Part shown: in pieces, positions 24,390-31,082 of the stretch
Layout: each line of letters begins with the position of its first letter
Numbering within the stretch: the stretch's first letter is position 1
Assembly: GCA_002423105.1 (NCBI GenBank)
Contig: DIUT01000044.1
Span: 1-31,082, forward strand
Length of the DNA stretch: 31,082 bases
DNA from: Geobacter sp. UBA6151
GTDB taxonomy: Bacteria; Desulfobacterota; Desulfuromonadia; Geobacterales; Pseudopelobacteraceae
Direction: 5' to 3'
Translations under genes and position numbers: made by a program
Notes under the pieces: model-generated
What the model was told of the DNA's origin: nothing
Databases searched by the model: none
The model's input: the letters and a program-made list of their open reading frames with translations, nothing else

Positions 24390-25673
24390 TTAATCCTTCA
24401 ACAGAATACGAGCCAGCAGCTCCACCGTATGCACCACCTCGACAGTAGAACCATGTTGTTTCAAGCCGTCATCCAGCTGCATCATACAGCCAGGGCACCC
24501 GGTGGCCACGGCGGAGGCGCCTGTTGCGATAATCGCCTCGCTTTTGGCCTCATTAATGGCCATTGACGATTCGTAATGGTAGACATTGAACGTGCCGCCC
24601 AGGCCGCAACAGCGATCAGCTCCCTCCATCTCCACCAACTCAAGTCCGGGAGTTGTCGTGATCAATTCGCGAGGCTGCGTTGTCAACTTGCGGGTTCGCA
24701 AGTGGCAGGGATCATGATAGGTGACCTTGCCACTGACACCTGCGCCGGTCTCAGCCGGATCGAGGCCAAGCTGCCGCAATAACGGGGCTATGTCCACCGT
24801 CTTCTTCGCCAGACGTTCAAGACGATCCCGCAGTTCAGGATTACGCTTGCCCACCACCAGCGGATAGAGTCGGTGCAGTGCTCCGCCGCAGGTTGCGCAA
24901 GAGCTGACCACGTAATCCGCCTCATACTTCTCCAGAGCAGTGAGGTTCTGCTGCGCCAGCTCCCTGACTGTAACAATATCACCGCCGGACATGCCGGGCA
25001 GGCCACAGCACTGTTGATCCTTGGGAATTATCACCGTGCAGCCCAGATGTCTTAGCAGCTTGACCGTTGCCACACCAACCCGCGGGTAAGCAAAGTTAAT
25101 CATGCACCCCACAAAAAACACAATACGCGGCTTACCCGGCTCACCTTCGATCACCTCCGGGTAGCGCTCCATAAAGGGGGTCTTGGCAATGGCCGGTATA
25201 TAGCGTTGATTGCCCACAAAAGGCAGCGGAAAACGCAGGCGCAGACCAGAATTTTGCGGTACTTTTTTGAAAAACAGTGGCCCGAGCAACCCTGCCGCCT
25301 TTGCCCCCAGCTTCATGCGGGTGCGGCTCTGAATCACCTGTGCGACCGCCTTGTGAAAGGTGGTCAGTCCCCGTTTTTTGGCCAGAGCCTCCCGTGCGGC
25401 GATCACGATCTCGTCAGTGGGCACCTCATTGGGACATTTCTCTACACAACTGCCACACAACAGACACTTGGACATGGCCAGATAGGTCTGGTCATCCAGA
25501 TCGATGTCATCCTTCAACAGATGCTGGGTCAGGGCGACCTTGCCTCGCGCCACCGCCGGTTCACGCTGAAAAGCGGTAAAAGCCGGGCAGTTGGCCCGGC
25601 AGGCACCGCACTTGACACATTTTTTCAACTGTTCTTCAACCCGTTTCAGGGGATCGTTTGTATGGTCTGACAT
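24390..25673 (-). CDS. GlcF/LldE-type iron-sulfur oxidoreductase subunit with two CCG domains
   Basis: The 427-residue protein has two 4Fe-4S ferredoxin motifs: C19, C22, C25, C29 in CVKCGACRANCP and C70, C73, C76, C80 in CLLCGSCVEKCP. Two cysteine-rich CCG domains follow (FVGCMINFAYP with QQCCGLPGMSGG and SSCATCGG; YHDPCHLRT with DRCCGLGGTFN and TGCPGCM). This is the layout of the iron-sulfur subunit of glycolate or D-lactate dehydrogenases and of HdrD-like electron carriers. The flavin subunit (GlcD) is not adjacent; the neighbours are trmFO and the XRE-cupin gene, so the substrate cannot be fixed. ATG 25673 starts the family-typical short N-terminus. It may act at the membrane with quinone or another carrier. 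Confidence 0.87.
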   Translation of the reverse strand: MSDHTNDPLKRVEEQLKKCVKCGACRANCPAFTAFQREPAVARGKVALTQHLLKDDIDLDDQTYLAMSKCLLCGSCVEKCPNEVPTDEIVIAAREALAKKRGLTTFHKAVAQVIQSRTRMKLGAKAAGLLGPLFFKKVPQNSGLRLRFPLPFVGNQRYIPAIAKTPFMERYPEVIEGEPGKPRIVFFVGCMINFAYPRVGVATVKLLRHLGCTVIIPKDQQCCGLPGMSGGDIVTVRELAQQNLTALEKYEADYVVSSCATCGGALHRLYPLVVGKRNPELRDRLERLAKKTVDIAPLLRQLGLDPAETGAGVSGKVTYHDPCHLRTRKLTTQPRELITTTPGLELVEMEGADRCCGLGGTFNVYHYESSMAINEAKSEAIIATGASAVATGCPGCMMQLDDGLKQHGSTVEVVHTVELLARILLKD

Positions 25674-25694
25674 TGATTTTCCCTTTTGTCCGAC

Positions 25695-25714
25695 AAGTCT
25701 GACTCGTCAGACTT
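25695..25714. promoter_or_regulatory. Perfect inverted repeat between trmFO and the GlcF-type gene
   Basis: AAGTCTGAC (25695-25703) is mirrored exactly by GTCAGACTT (25706-25714) with only two bases between, in a 72-base gap. No T run follows on the minus strand, so it resembles an operator dyad more than a terminator, though a trmFO terminator role is possible. Confidence 0.5.
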
Positions 25715-25745
25715 CTTCAACAATAACCTAAAATGCCACCTAAGC

Positions 25746-27065
25746 TCAACAAGACAACTGCCACTTACCCAGCGCCGCCAAAGCCCGTTCAGCCAGAAGC
25801 AGCTTGCGGTCCTTCTTCTTTACCCGGCTTTCCAGTGCTGGAAACAGGCCATAGTTGACGTTCATCGGCTGGAAATGCTTCGGTTCTGCATCGGTAATAT
25901 GGTGCATCAGCGCACCCATGGCGGTTTCACGCGGAGGAAGTAACGGTTCTTTTTCCTGTGCCAGAGCAGTGGCAGTAAGACCAGCAAGAAAACCGGAAGC
26001 AGCAGATTCCACATATCCTTCAACACCGGTAATCTGGCCGGCAAAGATGATACGGGGCTCTGCTTTCAGTTGCTGTGTCGGCAACAGGAGCTGCGGCGAA
26101 TTGATAAAAGTATTACGATGCATGACACCAAACCGGATAAACTCAGCCTGTTCCAGACCGGGAATCATACGCAACACCCGGCGCTGTTCCGGCCAGGTCA
26201 TCTTGGTCTGAAACCCCACCAGGTTATACAGAGTCTTTTCGCGATTTTCCGTCCGCAGTTGCACCACCGCCCACGGGTCCCGGCCGGTGGCCGGGTCAGG
26301 CAGCCCCACCGGTTTCATTGGTCCGAAACGGAGCGTGTCGTCCCCTCGCACGGCCATCTCCTCAATGGGCATACAGCCATCAAAGTGGATCACCTTTTCA
26401 AACTCATGGGGAGCCACCTTCTCGGCCCCACGGACAGCAGCCAGAAAAGCTTCATACTGCTCGCGATCCATCGGGCAGTTCAGGTAATCATCACCATCCC
26501 CTTTGCCGTAGCGGGAAGCAGCGTAGATTTTCGATCTATCAAGGGATTCTTCGGAAACTATCGGGGCTATGGCATCATAAAAATAGAGCCGTTCGCCAAT
26601 CAGGCTGGAGAGGTATGCGGCAAGATTATCGCTGGTCAGGGGGCCGGAGGCAACAATAACCAGTCCGTCGGCGGGAAGCGCTGCCATCTCCTCCCGCACC
26701 AGATCAATCAAAGGGTGGTTCGTAATTTTATCGGTGATATATGCCGAGAACTGCTCCCGGTCAACGGCCAGGGCGCCGCCAGCAGGTACGCAGGTGGCAT
26801 CGGCGGCCTTTATTACCAGCGAACCGCAGCGCCGCATCTCTTCCTTGAGCAGTCCTACAGCATTGCCCAAATCAGCGCCACGCAAGGAGTTGGAACAGAC
26901 CAGTTCAGCCAGGTCAGGAGAGGAATGGGCAGGAGAAAAACGGACCGGCTTCATCTCATACAACCGAACCTGAACGCCACGCTCAGCCAACTGCCAGGCA
27001 GCCTCGCAGCCGGCCAGCCCGGCGCCGATGATGGTTACATACTGGTATTTTTCAGAGATATTCAT
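25746..27065 (-). CDS. trmFO: Methylenetetrahydrofolate-tRNA-(uracil-5-)-methyltransferase
   Basis: TrmFO is the folate- and FAD-dependent enzyme that makes ribothymidine at U54 of tRNA. The 439-residue protein starts with the FAD dinucleotide-binding loop GAGLAGCEAA (14-23) and contains the family segments ELVCSNSLRGADLGNAVGLL, ALAVDREQFS, FDGCMPIEEMAVRG, LRFGPMKPVGL, VGFQTKMTWPEQ and FAGQITGVEGYVESAASG. Length is normal. ATG 27065 (MNISEKY) is preferred, giving the expected short N-terminus; an upstream GTG start in the same frame is possible. It lies 11 bases downstream of the metallopeptidase stop and is unrelated to the restriction system in role. Confidence 0.95.
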   Translation of the reverse strand: MNISEKYQYVTIIGAGLAGCEAAWQLAERGVQVRLYEMKPVRFSPAHSSPDLAELVCSNSLRGADLGNAVGLLKEEMRRCGSLVIKAADATCVPAGGALAVDREQFSAYITDKITNHPLIDLVREEMAALPADGLVIVASGPLTSDNLAAYLSSLIGERLYFYDAIAPIVSEESLDRSKIYAASRYGKGDGDDYLNCPMDREQYEAFLAAVRGAEKVAPHEFEKVIHFDGCMPIEEMAVRGDDTLRFGPMKPVGLPDPATGRDPWAVVQLRTENREKTLYNLVGFQTKMTWPEQRRVLRMIPGLEQAEFIRFGVMHRNTFINSPQLLLPTQQLKAEPRIIFAGQITGVEGYVESAASGFLAGLTATALAQEKEPLLPPRETAMGALMHHITDAEPKHFQPMNVNYGLFPALESRVKKKDRKLLLAERALAALGKWQLSC

Positions 27066-27076
27066 ATTTATTGTAA

Positions 27077-27793
27077 TCACTCCTTCCACGTTTCCGCAGC
27101 CAACGGCAGTTCATTAAGCTCAGCACGAGCTTCCCGCCAAGCAGGATAATGATCGTCAAGTATCTCAATGAAACGATCACTGTGGGTTGGTTCCAGCAGG
27201 TGCACCATTTCATGAACGATGACGTATTCGAGGAGGTCTTTCGGCTTTTTCATCAGTTCAGTATTGAGACGGATGTGGCCTGCCCGGTGATTGCAGCTTC
27301 CCCACTTGGTTTTCATCCGTTGCAGGAAATAGTCGACAACCTTCACGCCCAACTTCGCCTCCCACTTGTTGATGATCGAAGGCACCACTTGGTGAAGAAG
27401 GGCCTTGTGCCATTCGTGGATCACTTCGGCGCGCTTCTTCGCATCGCTGTCAGGGCGAACACTCAGGGTGATGCGTTTGTGGTCGAGCTTGATACAAGGC
27501 TTGGCATCGACCTGGACAACAGTCAAGAGATATCGGCGACCCCAGAGATAATGGCTTTCACGCTCGATGAATCGCCGGGGGGTTTCCCGCGCCTGATTCT
27601 TCAGTTTAGCTTGTTGATCGTAAATCCAGCCGAGCTTGGAAATTGCGTAGGCACGGGCCACCTCCAGCCGGGTCTCTGTGGGAGCAGCCAGCGTGACCTT
27701 GCCATCGGGCGGATGCACGGAGAGATGGACATGCTTGATGTCCTTCTTTGTTACTCGAATCAATAAGTCGCCGATGCTGATCGTCGTGGTCAT
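27077..27793 (-). CDS. YgjP/WSS1-type zinc metallopeptidase linked to the type I restriction operon
   Basis: The 238-residue protein has the zinc-binding HEMVH (194-198) in the sequence VIVHEMVHLLEPTH, with a third likely ligand H204, and the family block MKTKWGSCNHRAGHIRLN (about 160-177). This is the YgjP-like M48/SprT-related family (DUF45). Such genes frequently follow hsdR in type I restriction operons, and here the ATG overlaps the hsdR stop as ATGA, so coupling is strong. The physiological target is not known; a role in processing DNA-protein complexes or in restriction control is speculation. Its stop is 11 bases from the trmFO start. Confidence 0.9.
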   Translation of the reverse strand: MTTTISIGDLLIRVTKKDIKHVHLSVHPPDGKVTLAAPTETRLEVARAYAISKLGWIYDQQAKLKNQARETPRRFIERESHYLWGRRYLLTVVQVDAKPCIKLDHKRITLSVRPDSDAKKRAEVIHEWHKALLHQVVPSIINKWEAKLGVKVVDYFLQRMKTKWGSCNHRAGHIRLNTELMKKPKDLLEYVIVHEMVHLLEPTHSDRFIEILDDHYPAWREARAELNELPLAAETWKE

Positions 27794-30700
27794 CGGTAGC
27801 CCGGCTGATTCTTGATGATCTCAAAAATTGCCTGTGTTGCTTTGCGATCACGTGACATTTTTGGATACAAGGCGTTCATAACCTGTATTTCCCGTGTATC
27901 GTCCCCCTTCCAGTTGGCTGGCGCTTCCGCACAGATGACTCGATCAATTTCAAGAGCAAGTTTTGCTCTTTCTTCATCTTCCATCGGATACTGGAATGTG
28001 GTGGTAGAAATCGTCGAAAGGTTGTTGAACAGCACTATGGCTTCCGGCTTGCCATGCAAAGCTGCCGGAATATCTGCCTCAGATTGTTTCGAAGCCATCT
28101 GCTTGACCAACGTCTCGGCGTTGCGCAGAAACTCCTCATAGGCCACCGTGTCTGCCCGGTTCTGCTTGATGAGGTCGTCGAGCAGCTTCGACATCTGCTC
28201 ATAGAAACGGGGATCGGTGAGCTGGTCGCGGATGATGGTCTTGCGAACGTTGTTGATAATCCCTTCGGCGATAGCGTTCCTGGACAGTTTACCCTTTTGA
28301 TTGAGCTTCCGGGCGATGGCATCGTGGATGCCGGTCTCGATGATGAGTTCGGTCAATGACATTTCGCCCAGTTGCCCAAGGTCTACCGCAGGGTCGGCCT
28401 GAATGTAGGTATTGATGAGGTGGCGCATATCTACTTCAAAAGGCTTGATATCCAGCTCCTCGCTCGAGTGCCTCTTAATGGCTGACCGCATCTCGGCATA
28501 GAACTCGACTTCCTTTTGCAAAGCCTCCGCCTCTGTATCGGAATACCCTGCCTCGATCAAGTCCTGGGCAAGGTCGGCGAAGGCGCGCGTAAAGATCGCT
28601 ACCGCTTTGTAGTACGTCATCCGTAGCGCCTCGGTTTCGGTCAATGCGTGGGCGTTGGCGGCATCGCCGCAGAAATAGCGCAGGAACTGCTCCACCTCAC
28701 GGGGCATCGCCACCGGCTCACACAGGTAGCCGAGTGCCTGGCGGGCGTTGTCGAGCTGGTTCTTGCCCTCTTCCAGCCAATTTTTGAGGCGCACATTGTT
28801 GTCACCTCCATTCCCTTGGTCGATGTCCAGCTCGTCGGAGCTGTACACCGCTATGGCGTGCTGCACGTCTCCAAAGAGTTTCTGGAAATCAACGATGTGG
28901 CCGTAGTCCTTGTCGTCGCCATCCAGGCGGTTGGTGCGGCAGATGGCCTGAAACAGGTTGTGGTCGTGCAGTTCATTGTCGAGGTAAATGTAGGTGCAGC
29001 TGGGCGCATCGAAGCCGGTGAGCAGCTTACTGACCACGATCAAGAGCTTCATGTCCACCGGTTCCTCAATGAAGCGGCGCTTGACCTCGTCCTCGTACTG
29101 CTTGGTTGTCTGTCCGCTCTTGAGGACATATTTCGTGTAGGTCTCGAACTTGTAGCGCTCGTCGCTGTCCTTGGGTTCGCGGGAAATTGCATTGTGGTTC
29201 GGCTCAAAGGAAGTGATGATCCCGCAATATGGGCCGAAGCTTGTGTTCTGGAACAGCCGGAAGTAATGACAGGCATCGTATATCGAGGCCGCCACCAGGA
29301 TCGCCGTACCCCGGTCGTTGTTCAGGCGCGGCTTGAGGGCAAAGTCACCGATAATGTCGGCAATGATCTCGCGCTTGCGACCAGCTGCGCTCATCAACTC
29401 TTCCATTGTCGCCCAGCGCCTGCGCACCAAGGCCTTCTGGAAATTGTTAAGATTTTTGGTCCTCTGCTCAAACCATTCGTCAATCTTTTTCTGCGAGGTC
29501 AGCCGCTCCGGCACGTCGCGGGCCTCGTACTTTAGATCAAGCACTACCTTGTCGGCCACCGCCTGATGAAACTTATAAGTATGGATGTAGGTGCCAAAGA
29601 CGTCCTTCGTCATCTGCTTGTCTCTGCGCAGAAGCGGCGTACCGGTGAAGCCGATGAAGATCGCCCCCTCCAACCAGCGTTTCATCTGTTTGTTCATGCT
29701 ACCGCCCTGGGTACGGTGGCACTCATCCACAAACACATAGAAGCGTCCGCAGACCAGCGGTGGTGGCCCCTTGAGGTCGGCAACGTCGAACTTGTGGATC
29801 AGCGCGCACAACAGCCGCGGTGTGGCCGCCCCGAGCTTGTTAACGAACTCTGCCCGCGATGTGATGCGTGGCGAAAGAGAATCGTTGCCGATTACCCCGG
29901 CGTTTTTCATTACTCCCTCGATCTGCTTGTCCAGCTCGTCCCGGTCCGTGATTACGAGGATACGTGCCTCGGGGTCATGCTCCAGCAGCCACTTGGCGAT
30001 GAGCACCATGAGGATGCTTTTACCGCTCCCCTGGGTGTGCCAGATGACGCCCCCCTCGTACTTGGCAACGCGTCCCTGCGCTGCCTTGACACCATGGAAC
30101 TGGTGCGGACGCGGCACCTTCTTCTGGCCCGCATCGAAGATGATGAAGTTCTGGATCAGATCCAGCAGCCGGGTCTTGTTACAGAGCTGCGCCAACGGCC
30201 GGTCGAGCAACACACCGGCGGCAGGCACCGCGCCCGTTTCCGGCAGCGCCTCGTCCTTCCAATCTACAAAGAACTGCTCCGGTGTGCCGGTAGTGCCGTA
30301 GCGTAGCCCCTGAGAATCGCTGCCCGCCATAACGAGCTGCACCGCACTGAAGAACCCCTTGTTGAAAATATCTTCCTGGTTGGTGATGAGCTGGCGCACG
30401 CCCTCAGCCACCTCCACCGAGCTGCGTTTGAGTTCGATCACCGCGATGGCGATGCCATTGAGGTAGAGCACGATGTCCGGCCGCCGCTTGTAGCCACCCT
30501 TGAGCGTCACCTCTTCGGCCAGGGCAAAATCGTTTTCTTCCGGGTGCTCCCAGTTGATCAGATGTACCAAGTCGTGGGCCTGCCCGGCGGCGACCTGCAC
30601 CGCTACGCCATAGCGCAGGAGCTGGTAAGTGCGCATGTTGGCTTGGTACAAAGTAATGCCGGTGGCGTCGGCGGCAGTTTCCAGCTTTTGCAGGGCAGCG

Positions 30701-30894
30701 GCTATGTGGGCGGGCAAGTAACCGCGCTTTTTGAGATTGGCCCGCAGCAGCTCGGTTTCGATGGAGCGGTTGTGCTCGCGTTTGCTCCACTCACCCAGAT
30801 AGCGGTAGCCAAGGCTGTCTGGCCGTGACGGGTCGGTGAACAGGGCAATAACGCGGTCCTGGGTGCGGCGTTCGGAACGGAGCTCGTTACTCAT
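27790..30894 (-). CDS. hsdR: Type I restriction enzyme, R (motor/nuclease) subunit
   Basis: HsdR is the DNA translocase and nuclease of a type I restriction complex with HsdM and HsdS. The 1034-residue protein begins with the nuclease domain, whose PD-(D/E)xK motif is visible as PD (139-140) and IELK (153-156). The SF2 helicase motor follows: HTQGSGKS (286-293, Walker A), VDECH (389-393, DEAH-type box), GFTGTP (415-420), KLLTGFDAPSCTYIYLD and QAICRTNR for the later motifs. A helical C-terminal domain follows for complex assembly. ATG 30894 has GGGAGG upstream and its ATGA overlaps the preceding winged-helix gene. All key motifs are intact. hsdM and hsdS are expected upstream, beyond the window edge. 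Confidence 0.96.
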   Translation of the reverse strand: MSNELRSERRTQDRVIALFTDPSRPDSLGYRYLGEWSKREHNRSIETELLRANLKKRGYLPAHIAAALQKLETAADATGITLYQANMRTYQLLRYGVAVQVAAGQAHDLVHLINWEHPEENDFALAEEVTLKGGYKRRPDIVLYLNGIAIAVIELKRSSVEVAEGVRQLITNQEDIFNKGFFSAVQLVMAGSDSQGLRYGTTGTPEQFFVDWKDEALPETGAVPAAGVLLDRPLAQLCNKTRLLDLIQNFIIFDAGQKKVPRPHQFHGVKAAQGRVAKYEGGVIWHTQGSGKSILMVLIAKWLLEHDPEARILVITDRDELDKQIEGVMKNAGVIGNDSLSPRITSRAEFVNKLGAATPRLLCALIHKFDVADLKGPPPLVCGRFYVFVDECHRTQGGSMNKQMKRWLEGAIFIGFTGTPLLRRDKQMTKDVFGTYIHTYKFHQAVADKVVLDLKYEARDVPERLTSQKKIDEWFEQRTKNLNNFQKALVRRRWATMEELMSAAGRKREIIADIIGDFALKPRLNNDRGTAILVAASIYDACHYFRLFQNTSFGPYCGIITSFEPNHNAISREPKDSDERYKFETYTKYVLKSGQTTKQYEDEVKRRFIEEPVDMKLLIVVSKLLTGFDAPSCTYIYLDNELHDHNLFQAICRTNRLDGDDKDYGHIVDFQKLFGDVQHAIAVYSSDELDIDQGNGGDNNVRLKNWLEEGKNQLDNARQALGYLCEPVAMPREVEQFLRYFCGDAANAHALTETEALRMTYYKAVAIFTRAFADLAQDLIEAGYSDTEAEALQKEVEFYAEMRSAIKRHSSEELDIKPFEVDMRHLINTYIQADPAVDLGQLGEMSLTELIIETGIHDAIARKLNQKGKLSRNAIAEGIINNVRKTIIRDQLTDPRFYEQMSKLLDDLIKQNRADTVAYEEFLRNAETLVKQMASKQSEADIPAALHGKPEAIVLFNNLSTISTTTFQYPMEDEERAKLALEIDRVICAEAPANWKGDDTREIQVMNALYPKMSRDRKATQAIFEIIKNQPGYR

Positions 30895-31082
30895 TGTAGT
30901 ACCTCCCAATGTCCGCCTTTGTTGGGTCCGATGCGGTGCAGCGCTCCTTCTTCCTTTAGTTTGCGCAGTTGCCATTCAACGCCTTTTACGGAAATCGACA
31001 AAACCTCTGCTAATTCTTCTCTGGAGAGGCTGGGACGCTCTCGAAGCAGATCAAGGATTTTCACCCTAGTTTTCACCCTAGT
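30891..31082 (-). CDS. C-terminal winged-helix part of an upstream protein (truncated by window edge)
   Basis: The frame is open to the last base and ends at TGA overlapping the hsdR ATG. The visible 63 residues are a winged helix-turn-helix (KILDLLRERPSLSREELAEV, then KGVEWQLRKLKEEGALHRIG) ending in KGGHWEVL. This tail is typical of AlbA_2/AAA_4-domain proteins often found in type I restriction operons, so the rest of the protein probably lies upstream. A separate short gene starting at GTG 31076 is possible but less likely. The first visible residues repeat TRVK twice (12-base repeat ACTAGGGTGAAA). Confidence 0.75.
   Translation of the reverse strand, partial: TRVKTRVKILDLLRERPSLSREELAEVLSISVKGVEWQLRKLKEEGALHRIGPNKGGHWEVLQ

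Noticed and set aside
26070..27149. Plus-strand open frame of 359 codons
   Set aside because: It is the shadow of trmFO on the other strand and has no ribosome-binding site or recognisable domain.

Overview
The window reads as an ordinary chromosomal segment of a Geobacter-type bacterium (Desulfuromonadia; Geobacter, Trichlorobacter or Pelobacter relatives). This is inferred from several things together: the F0 a and c subunits form a small operon with AtpZ/AtpI-type proteins; an arginine cluster is interleaved with PilZ, Nudix and unknown genes; there is a propionyl-CoA/methylmalonyl-CoA module; and several products resemble Geobacter proteins as I remember them. No database search was possible. 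No rRNA, tRNA, CRISPR array or transposase gene was seen.

Region 1 (1-9670, plus strand) begins with the C-terminal end of alaS. An arginine biosynthesis run follows: argB, a PilZ-domain gene, argD, argF, a repeat-like non-coding stretch, argG, a Nudix hydrolase, a nitrilase-superfamily-like protein, argH and a small lipoprotein. Several neighbours overlap by ATGA, so they are probably translationally coupled. The enzymes cover acetylglutamate to arginine except for argC and argA/argJ, which are not in the window. A strong bidirectional hairpin terminator (9689-9724) closes the region.

Region 2 (9756-14886, minus strand) holds the F0 operon atpZ-atpI-atpB-atpE, with the F1 genes elsewhere. 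It also holds hemL for tetrapyrrole synthesis, two small paralogous coiled-coil proteins, and an outer-membrane porin-like barrel with its own terminator and a good sigma70-type promoter.

Region 3 (15168-24310, minus strand) is a propionyl-CoA to succinyl-CoA module. In transcription order it has an XRE-cupin regulator, a biotin-dependent carboxyltransferase, a long biotin carboxylase fused to a biotin carrier domain, methylmalonyl-CoA mutase, the MeaB GTPase chaperone and methylmalonyl-CoA epimerase. Carboxylation, epimerisation and B12-dependent rearrangement would link propionyl-CoA to the TCA cycle. A palindromic repeat sits between the mutase and meaB, and a hairpin sits between the carboxylase and the mutase.

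Region 4 (24390-31082, minus strand) has a GlcF-type iron-sulfur oxidoreductase subunit, trmFO (tRNA U54 methylation), and the end of a type I restriction operon: a truncated winged-helix protein, hsdR and a WSS1/YgjP-type metallopeptidase, joined by ATGA overlaps. hsdM and hsdS would lie outside the window.

No clearly new multi-gene system stands out. The best leads are the degenerate nitrilase-like protein with an apparent E-E-K-C set inside the arginine operon, the PilZ protein coupled to argD, the Na+-type residues in the AtpE c subunit, and the unusual domain layout of the long biotin carboxylase.
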